NCBI RefSeq assembly: GCF_001676725.1
Contig: NZ_CP016172.1
Location: forward strand, 1,302,001 to 1,366,000
Direction of reading: 5' to 3'
DNA from: Bordetella flabilis
Lineage (GTDB): Bacteria; Pseudomonadota; Gammaproteobacteria; Burkholderiales; Burkholderiaceae_B
DNA: 64,000 bases
Made by a program: the position numbers and the translations under genes. This document shows positions 54,195 through 64,000 of this stretch, piece by piece. Below the pieces are notes generated by a model. That model saw nothing but the letters and a program-made list of their open reading frames with translations, had not been told where the DNA came from and made no database searches. Position 1 is the first letter of the stretch; every line of letters begins with the position of its first letter.

Positions 54195-54223
54195 TTGACA
54201 GCCCTAAAAAAAGCCTTCATAAT
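54195..54223 (+). promoter_or_regulatory. rRNA operon promoter
   Basis: A perfect -35 TTGACA (54195-54200) and a near-perfect -10 CATAAT (54218-54223) are separated by 17 bp containing an A-run. Transcription would start about 54230, some 360 bp before mature 16S. No other promoter as good was seen in the leader, though a second weak one is possible. Confidence 0.88.
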
Positions 54224-54337
54224 CTCGTTTCTCTGCTGCTGACACAGCAAAAACGCAAACCGAAAGGTGAGCCGGGGGTGAAACCCCAGGGGTTAACTCC
54301 CTAAGGCGCTGCGGCGGTGTCGGGATAACGGCGGAAT

Positions 54338-54350
54338 TGCTCTTTAAAAA
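54338..54350 (+). promoter_or_regulatory. boxA antitermination site in the rRNA leader
   Basis: TGCTCTTTAAAAA closely resembles the NusB/NusE-binding boxA consensus and lies 250 bp before 16S, where rRNA antitermination sites normally occur. Confidence 0.8.
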
Positions 54351-54353
54351 CGA

Positions 54354-54379
54354 AACAACCGATAAGTGTGGGCGCTTGA
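54354..54379 (+). other. 5' arm of the 16S processing stem
   Basis: These 26 bases, beginning AACAACCGATAAGTGTGG, are almost perfectly complementary to 56140-56165 beyond the 16S 3' end, with one mismatch. The two arms enclose 16S rRNA and should be an RNase III substrate. Confidence 0.88.
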
Positions 54380-54587
54380 TGTTCGAAGGCGTACCTGCCG
54401 GTTCTGCGTGGATGTGCAAACGTCCGTGCGGGATGGTGGGGCTTACGAAATCAAGTGCTCATTGAAGTAAGTAGGAAATCAGGCGGAGCGATCTGCCTGG
54501 GTTCTCACTTCCTTTGAGAAAGCGCAAAGCGAAAGACGAAGCTTTCAGGTCCAGCGATGGGTCTGGAGTTTCGTACGAACAGAGATT

Positions 54588-56119
<1,532 letters not shown>

Positions 56120-56139
56120 AGAGCGAGCGCCCGCGGGCG

Positions 56140-56165
56140 TCAAGCGGCCACACTTATCGGTTGTT
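56140..56165 (+). other. 3' arm of the 16S processing stem
   Basis: This arm, starting TCAAGCGGCCACACTTATCG, pairs with 54354-54379 to form the 16S precursor stem. Confidence 0.85.
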
Positions 56166-56260
56166 GTCAGGCTGGATCGGTGACGCTGGTGCGAGGGTCC
56201 TGGGGGCGGCAAGCCTGTGGGACGCGAGGCCACTGTTCACGCGCGGATCCGATGCGAATT

Positions 56261-56337
56261 GGGTCTGTAGCTCAGTCGGTTAGAGCACCGTCTTGATAAG
56301 GCGGGGGTCGTTGGTTCGAATCCAACCAGACCCACCA
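56261..56337 (+). tRNA. ileT: tRNA-Ile, anticodon GAT
   Basis: A 77-nt cloverleaf with encoded CCA: acceptor GGGTCTG pairs with CAGACCC, the anticodon loop reads CTTGATAAG and the T loop TTCGAAT. It lies in the 16S-23S spacer, as usual for tRNA-Ile(GAT). Confidence 0.97.
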
Positions 56338-56382
56338 CGAGATTGAGGCGCGCGCGCTTAGGGGCGGGTGTCTTGGTTTGCC

Positions 56383-56458
56383 GGGGGTGTAGCTCAGCTG
56401 GGAGAGCGCCTGCTTTGCAAGCAGGATGTCATCGGTTCGATCCCGTTCACCTCCACCA
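56383..56458 (+). tRNA. alaT: tRNA-Ala, anticodon TGC
   Basis: A 76-nt cloverleaf with encoded CCA, starting GGGGGTGTAGCTCAGC. The anticodon loop reads TTTGCAA with TGC, and the T loop reads TTCGATC. It follows tRNA-Ile in the same spacer. Confidence 0.96.
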
Positions 56459-56827
56459 TTTCCTTTAGGCGTCTGCAGGCAGGTACTGCGGGGGCGGGCA
56501 AGCGGGGATGGGGGCGCGCACAGAGGGATCCGCGTTTGAGAGTTCAACGGTCAGTGTCATGCAGGGGCGGTAGCGTCCTGGCGTGGATTGAGCGTTGGGT
56601 TTTTGACTCGACAGCAGTATTCGTTCTTTAACAATCTGGAAGAAGCACAACGAGAAGTATTGGCAGCATGCTGATATCGGCGACGATATGGGTATGTTGT
56701 GGATACGGGTTGTGATTGCATGATTAGTTCAAACTCAAGTGATTGAGGATTGGACGGCACAAACACGCAAGTATCATGTCAGAGCAAGACGGTTGCTTGG
56801 AAGGTTTTATAGCCATTAGCGTTATAG
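56459..56827 (+). other. Spacer between tRNA-Ala and 23S rRNA, with second boxA
   Basis: A boxA-like GTTCTTTAACA lies at 56623-56633 and probably supports antitermination across 23S. The last bases (56821-56834, into 23S) pair with 59702-59715 to form the base of the 23S precursor stem. No gene was seen. Confidence 0.75.
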
Positions 56828-59710
<2,883 letters not shown>

Positions 59711-60010
59711 ATAACCCTGATGGTTGCAACCCATCCAAAGCAAAGCGGCTTGTCCTGACAGCCTCTGATGCTTGCCAACTGTGCCACATAACGCGCAGTC
59801 CCAACCCCGAATCCCTCGTGTTGCACCGGCCCGCCCCCGAAGGGGAGCCTGCCTTGCAACACCGCCCATACTCCTCGCTTCGATACGCGCGTGCCGCGCA
59901 CCGCCGCCCCTTACGGGCAGGCGCTGCCGGCCCGCCGCCTCGGACGTGCTTTGACCAGATTGGCGCATCGCGCCAGGCCTAGCGCCTGGCGCGGCCGCGC
60001 AACCCTTTAC
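59711..60010 (+). other. 23S-5S spacer
   Basis: Starts with the 3' arm of the 23S processing stem (to 59715). The remainder is GC-rich without a recognised tRNA. No gene was seen. Confidence 0.7.
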
Positions 60011-60124
60011 GCCTGACGACCATAGCAAGGTGGTACCACTCCTTCCCATCCCGAACAGGACAGTGAAACGCCTTCGCGCCGATGATAGTGGACGGACGTC
60101 TGTGAAAGTAGGTCATCGTCAGGC
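60011..60124 (+). rRNA. rrf: 5S ribosomal RNA
   Basis: GCCTGACGACCATAGCAAG begins the molecule and GTCATCGTCAGGC ends it, with these ends pairing. The loop region CCATCCCGAACAGGACAGTG is typical. About 114 nt. Ends may be off by one or two bases. Confidence 0.95.
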
Positions 60125-60134
60125 TCTTATCCCC

Positions 60135-60171
60135 AAAACCCCGCCGTGCTAAACGGCGGGGTTTTGCTTTT
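60135..60171 (+). terminator. Rho-independent terminator of the rRNA operon
   Basis: AAAACCCCGCCG pairs with CGGCGGGGTTTT around a 7-nt loop (12 bp) and is followed by GCTTTT. It lies about 11 bp after 5S. Confidence 0.93.
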
Positions 60172-60830
60172 GCGGGCCGAAAAATGCGGCCGCCCCCATG
60201 CTGGCCCTTGAATACGGCGTTCCGCACCGTAGCGGCGCGCCGCAATGTGGCCGCCTAAGACCCATAATGAGTGCCGCACCTGGTACGGCAGCCGATTGCC
60301 GCAGTAAGTACGGTGACTCGACGCAGCATCTGCATGCATCGCCCGAGGCCGCAACCGATACAGCGCGCAATGCAGTGGCGCAACGCAATGGGCAATGCCG
60401 CGCTGAAATGCAGCCACTCCCTGTGTCGCCTGAGGCCCGCCGTGAGCCGCGGACCCCGTTCCATAACGCATGTACCGCGGCGAGACTTAATCATGCAAGT
60501 CGTCGTCCAAAGTGCCACTTCGCTTGCCGCTGCGGTGATCGAGCGCCTCGGCCAAAGTTGCGCGTACCCCACGCACTCGCGAACGTGACTACGAGACAAC
60601 CGCAGCCCCTGCTCGCCGGGGGTTCCACACCCCTTGGCCCCGGCGTCGCGACAACTACGACGTCTGGCCTTCGCGTCGCCACGCTCCCGCCTTCACAGAG
60701 CGACTGGCGGGAACCTCAGTGAGGAGTCGTCCGCAAATAACAACGTTCCGCTGCATCGCCATGCTCCCGGTCCGATACGCCGGATGTTGTGCGGTAACAT
60801 TGACCGCATCGATTAGAAGGAGCGGTTATC
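60172..60830. other. Intergenic region after the rRNA operon, no gene seen
   Basis: Overlapping open frames exist on both strands, up to 174 codons, but their translations show no domain and compositional bias typical of chance frames. The 3' end should hold the promoter of the small membrane-protein gene, which has an AGAAGGAG ribosome site at 60815-60822. Confidence 0.5.
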
Positions 60831-61196
60831 GTGAGTGATCCCCAGATCCCTGTTTCCAGCAATGGCCCCGACCTGCGTACGCTGACGCATGTTGCTTATG
60901 GCCTCTACGCGCTGGGCTTTCTGACCGGCGGCTTCCTGGGCATTGCAACGTTGGCCGCTGTGGTCCTGGTCTACGTCAAACGCGCGGACGCTGCTGGCAC
61001 TTTCTACGCCGGGCATTTCGACTGGTTGCTACGCACCTTCTGGTGGGCGTTGTTGTGGCTTGCCATCAGCGCCATCGCCACGCTGATTTTCATCGGCTGG
61101 ATCGGTGTCGCGGCTACCGTCATCTGGGTGCTCTATCGGCTCATCAAGGGTTGGCTGGCCTTGCTCGAAGCCCGGTCGCCAACGACTTACGCTTGA
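60831..61196 (+). CDS. Small membrane protein, DUF4870-like
   Basis: The 121-residue protein starts with GTG after an AGAAGGAGCGG site. Three hydrophobic segments are visible, near residues 18-48 (HVAYGLYALGFLTGGFLGIA), 68-92 (FWWALLWLAISAIATLIFIG) and 90-112. Spacing and the GxxxG-rich first helix pair resemble DUF4870 (Tic20-like) proteins, whose role is unknown. It sits alone after the rRNA operon and ends before a perfect palindromic terminator. Nothing in its surroundings suggests a pathway. Confidence 0.75.
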   Translation: MSDPQIPVSSNGPDLRTLTHVAYGLYALGFLTGGFLGIATLAAVVLVYVKRADAAGTFYAGHFDWLLRTFWWALLWLAISAIATLIFIGWIGVAATVIWVLYRLIKGWLALLEARSPTTYA

Positions 61197-61508
61197 TCGC
61201 ATAAGCGAAGAGGCAGGCCGTGGTGCTGCACGGCTCATATGCCGCCTGGTGCGAGACCAGAGCCGGCGCCAATCCGCACAAGTGGGGTGCGCGGGTCGGT
61301 ATAGAAGGGTGCGCAGAAATGGAGACGGCTGGCATATGCCAGCCGTTTCTTTATCCGGTGCGGTGAGTCCGCATGTCAGCCGCGCGAAGGACGCATGGCA
61401 CGGCGCCTGCTGATGCAGAGATCGCCGTCAGGACTTCTTGCCTGGGCCGGTGTAGGGATGGCCCGGTCCGCGAGCCTGATCGCGTGCCTTCGAGGCGATG
61501 AGAACCGC
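61197..61508. other. Intergenic region between convergent genes
   Basis: Contains the terminator of the preceding gene. I recognise no gene in the remainder. Confidence 0.55.
61325..61352 (+). terminator. Terminator with perfect 22-bp palindrome
   Basis: ACGGCTGGCAT and ATGCCAGCCGT form a perfect palindrome at 61325-61346 and are followed by TTCTTT. The stem makes a good terminator for the membrane-protein gene. Confidence 0.75.
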
Positions 61509-61787
61509 TTACTTCAGATGCGCATTGACCAACTTGGTCAGTTCGAACATCGAAACCTGTTCCTTGCCAAACAGCGGCCGCAGCTTGTCATCCGCGTTGA
61601 TATTGCGCTTATTGTTGGCATCTTGCAGGTTATGTTTTTTGATGTATTCCCAGATCTTCTTGGTGACCTCGGTGCGCGGCACCGCCTCGGGACCGATGAC
61701 CGCAGCCAGATCCGCGCTCGGAGTGAGAGGCTTCATGAAGGCGGCATTCGGCTTACGGGCAGTCGCGGTTTTGGAGGGTGTGGCCAT
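61509..61787 (-). CDS. SWIB/MDM2-domain protein
   Basis: The 92-residue protein begins with a basic stretch (MATPSKTATARKPNAAFMKP) and then a complete SWIB domain: LTPSADLAAVIGPEAVPRTE, VTKKIWEYIKKHNLQD, then NADDKLRPLFGKEQVSMFEL. SWIB domains are best known in eukaryotic chromatin remodellers. Small stand-alone versions occur in many bacteria, including chlamydiae and betaproteobacteria, and are suspected to bind DNA or act as nucleoid proteins. The ATG at 61787 was chosen since the domain lies after it. It is divergent from the M20 gene. Confidence 0.9.
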   Translation of the reverse strand: MATPSKTATARKPNAAFMKPLTPSADLAAVIGPEAVPRTEVTKKIWEYIKKHNLQDANNKRNINADDKLRPLFGKEQVSMFELTKLVNAHLK

Positions 61788-61933
61788 AATGCGGCTCTCC
61801 TTCTCTGAGTGTTGGAAAATTGATCCTGCGGCCGGAGCATAACGTGTCTGCGCCCCAAAGACAAAGGCATTTATCGTCTGTAGCAACTAAAATGCTCCAT
61901 CAATCTCAGCCACTTTGCAAACCGTGACGGGCC

Positions 61934-63127
61934 ATGTATCCGCGTACAGCGCTTGAGTCGATCCGCTTATTCCACGATGAACTGACGGCGTTGCGGCGTG
62001 ACCTGCACGCCCATCCCGAATTGGGTTTCGAGGAGGTGCGCACCGCCGGTATCGTGGCCGGCGCATTGCAGGCCCTGGACATCGAGGTGCATCGTGGCAT
62101 CGGCAAGACAGGCGTCGTGGGGGTCATACGCGGGCGCGGAACAGACAGCGGCCGCATGATAGGTTTGCGCGCCGACATGGACGCCTTGCCCATGACGGAG
62201 GACAACACCTTCGCGCACAAGTCGACCAAGTCCGGACTGATGCATGGCTGTGGCCACGATGGCCACACTGCCGTGCTGCTGGGCGCTGCGCGCTATCTTG
62301 CGCAGACGCGCAACTTCGACGGCACGGCCGTGCTGATATTCCAGCCGGCCGAAGAAGGGCGGGGTGGCGCGAAGGCGATGATGGAAGATGGATTGTTCGA
62401 CACCTTCCCATGCGATGCGATCTATGCCTTGCACAATTGGCCTGGCCTGCCGCCCGGCACGATAGGCATCAACCCCGGTCCCATGATGGCCGCCGCAGAT
62501 CGCTTCGAGATCGTCATCAACGGCCGTGGCGGCCACGGCGCGCATCCGTACCAGACCATAGATCCGGTACTCACGGCCGGCCATTTGATCACGGCGCTCC
62601 AGAGCATCGTGGCGCGCAACGTCAACCCGCTGGACTCGGCGGTCGTGTCGATCGGTTCCATGCAGGCCGGTCATCCGGGGGGCATGAGCGTCATCCCCCG
62701 CGAAGCACGCCTGGTGGGCACCGTCCGCACATTTCGCAAGACCGTACAGGAGCTGGTGGAGAAGCGCATGACCGAACTGGCCACCTCGATCGCCGGTGCG
62801 TTCGGCGCGACGGCGGAGGTGAAGTACGAACGCATCTACCCCGCCACACTGAACACCCCGCAACATGCCAACCTGGTGGCGGACATAGCGACGGAAATGA
62901 TCGGCAAGGAAAACGTCGTTCGCGATCTGGTGCCTTCGATGGGGTCGGAGGATTTTTCATTCATGCTGCAGGCGCGTCCCGGTGCATACTTCCGCCTGGG
63001 ACAGGGCGGCGCCGAGTCCGGCTGCACGCTCCACAACAGTCATTTCGACTTCAACGATGCCGTCATTCCACTGGGGGCGGCGATGTTCTGCGCCTTGGCG
63101 GAACGCGGTATGCCGCTTTCGGAATAG
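61934..63127 (+). CDS. M20 family metallo-amidohydrolase (hippurate hydrolase/aminoacylase-like)
   Basis: The 397-residue enzyme has the M20D pattern. [14 protein letters not shown] sits near residues 21-34, RADMDALPM near 79, the metal site GCGHDGHTA at 105-113 with Cys and His ligands, and the catalytic pair EE in [21 protein letters not shown] and C-terminal [12 protein letters not shown] supply further ligands. Typical substrates are N-acyl amino acids such as hippurate; indole acetamide-type and peptide substrates are also known, so the exact one is open. It stands alone upstream of pyrC, with 40 bp between them. Confidence 0.93.
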   Translation: MYPRTALESIRLFHDELTALRRDLHAHPELGFEEVRTAGIVAGALQALDIEVHRGIGKTGVVGVIRGRGTDSGRMIGLRADMDALPMTEDNTFAHKSTKSGLMHGCGHDGHTAVLLGAARYLAQTRNFDGTAVLIFQPAEEGRGGAKAMMEDGLFDTFPCDAIYALHNWPGLPPGTIGINPGPMMAAADRFEIVINGRGGHGAHPYQTIDPVLTAGHLITALQSIVARNVNPLDSAVVSIGSMQAGHPGGMSVIPREARLVGTVRTFRKTVQELVEKRMTELATSIAGAFGATAEVKYERIYPATLNTPQHANLVADIATEMIGKENVVRDLVPSMGSEDFSFMLQARPGAYFRLGQGGAESGCTLHNSHFDFNDAVIPLGAAMFCALAERGMPLSE

Positions 63128-63167
63128 CCGGCCGCATACCACCGGCCATTCACCTTCAGTACATCCC

Positions 63168-64000
63168 ATGTCCACACAAACTTCCGATACCCTGGTCATC
63201 ACACGGCCTGACGATTGGCATCTGCACTTGCGTGATGGCGAGGCACTTGCCGCGGTCGCGGCCGACACGGCCCGCCAGTTTGCGCGCGCCATCGTCATGC
63301 CCAACCTGCGGCCGCCCGTCACCACGACCGAGCAGGCGCTGGCGTACCGCGGGCGCATCGAGGCCGCCTTGGCGGCGGCCGGCGTTCCGGCAGGTGCCTT
63401 CTCGCCGCTGATGACGCTTTATCTCACCGACAATACGGCCGCCGACGAGATCAAGCGGGCCCACGAGTCGGGCGGGGTCCATGCGGTTAAGCTTTACCCC
63501 GCGGGCGCCACGACGAATTCGGATGCCGGGGTCACCGATCTCCTGGGAAAATGCCGGCCGGCGCTGGACGCGCTCGAGCGTTGCGGGATGCCGCTGCTCG
63601 TGCACGGTGAGGTGACCGATCCCTACGTCGACGTCTTCGATCGCGAAGCGATGTTCATCGAGCGCGTCATGCGGCCATTGCGCAAAGCCTATCCCGCCCT
63701 GAAAGTGGTGTTCGAGCACATCACGACGAAGGACGGAGCGGAGTATGTGCGTGATGCGGAGGGCCCGGTGGCAGCGACCATCACGCCGCAGCATCTTCTC
63801 TATAACCGCAATGCGCTGTTTCAAGGCGGCATGCGGCCGCACATGTATTGCCTGCCTATCCTCAAGCGCGAAGTGCACCGCCAGGCTCTGGTCGCCGCCG
63901 CCACCAGTGGCAGCCCGCGTTTCTTCCTCGGTACGGACAGCGCGCCGCACGCGCGCGGACTGAAGGAGCACGCGTGCGGCTGCGCGGGGTGCTATACCGC
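63168..64000 (+). CDS. pyrC: Dihydroorotase, N-terminal part (cut by window end)
   Basis: The first 277 residues of this class II dihydroorotase are visible; the 3' end lies beyond the window. Zinc ligands [10 protein letters not shown] (H18 and H20), the carboxylated Lys in [14 protein letters not shown] (K108), [15 protein letters not shown] and FEHITTKDG are all present. [13 protein letters not shown] near the right edge holds the catalytic Asp. The enzyme cyclises carbamoyl aspartate in pyrimidine synthesis, in the cytoplasm. It resembles E. coli PyrC rather than the larger PyrX type. Confidence 0.96.
   Translation, partial: MSTQTSDTLVITRPDDWHLHLRDGEALAAVAADTARQFARAIVMPNLRPPVTTTEQALAYRGRIEAALAAAGVPAGAFSPLMTLYLTDNTAADEIKRAHESGGVHAVKLYPAGATTNSDAGVTDLLGKCRPALDALERCGMPLLVHGEVTDPYVDVFDREAMFIERVMRPLRKAYPALKVVFEHITTKDGAEYVRDAEGPVAATITPQHLLYNRNALFQGGMRPHMYCLPILKREVHRQALVAAATSGSPRFFLGTDSAPHARGLKEHACGCAGCYT

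Larger units (their letters stand above)
53875..54587 (+). other. rRNA operon upstream and leader region
   Basis: This 713-bp stretch holds the promoter, a leader with boxA and the 5' arm of the 16S processing stem. No gene was recognised in it; an open frame of 157 codons near its start has no visible domain. Confidence 0.75.

Noticed and set aside
60198..60722. 174-codon frame after the rRNA operon
   Set aside because: Cys/Arg/Pro-rich translation without hydrophobic core or domain, with competing frames on the other strand.

Overview
The window looks like chromosome of a high-GC betaproteobacterium of the family Alcaligenaceae, most likely an environmental Bordetella or a close relative such as Achromobacter. 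The 16S rRNA has a betaproteobacterial pattern. The gene neighbourhoods also fit: tol-pal following proS, zapA followed by 6S RNA, TctD/TctE-type regulators beside tripartite tricarboxylate transporter genes, and a SWIB-domain protein. No insertion sequence, CRISPR array or clear prophage was seen.

Layout. 1-4.3 kb: a truncated membrane protein, a MocR-type regulator preceded by a tandem octamer repeat, an MgtC/SapB protein and an alpha/beta hydrolase. 4.5-26.2 kb: one plus-strand type VI secretion locus with all thirteen core components, in the order tssA-B-C-hcp-E-F-G-H-vgrG, then a three-gene accessory block, then tssJ-K-L-M. The accessory block holds a PAAR-like DUF4280 protein, a 564-residue protein I do not recognise, and a 107-residue protein whose end overlaps tssJ. 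It is the most likely place for an undescribed effector system. 26.2-35.4 kb, minus strand: proS-ybgC-tolQ-tolR-tolA-tolB-pal-cpoB, followed by a FecCD-type permease and its ATPase with no binding protein nearby. 35.4-40.4 kb: rppH overlapping a TctD/TctE-type two-component pair, then tctB-tctA with no tctC. 40.6-46.4 kb: a hydroxyacid reductase, a beta-hydroxyacid dehydrogenase, a gamma-glutamyltransferase and a second tctB-tctA pair, also without tctC.

47-53.9 kb: a ZapB-like coiled-coil gene, zapA, 6S RNA, a SIMPL-domain protein, lgt, ilvD overlapping a cytochrome c gene, and hppD divergent from an Lrp/AsnC regulator. 54-60.2 kb: a complete rRNA operon (16S, tRNA-Ile, tRNA-Ala, 23S, 5S) with a consensus-like promoter, boxA elements, processing stems and a strong terminator. 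60.8-64 kb: a small membrane protein, a SWIB protein, an M20 amidohydrolase and the start of pyrC, cut by the window end.

How the genes work together. The type VI genes form a contractile injection machine: membrane complex TssJLM, baseplate TssEFGK, sheath TssBC, tube Hcp, spike VgrG plus a PAAR-like tip, and the recycling ATPase ClpV. Its accessory genes probably encode cargo. The Tol-Pal operon maintains the outer membrane during division. The transporter and oxidoreductase genes suggest scavenging of carboxylic acids and gamma-glutamyl compounds. All functions are read from sequence alone; no database search was run.
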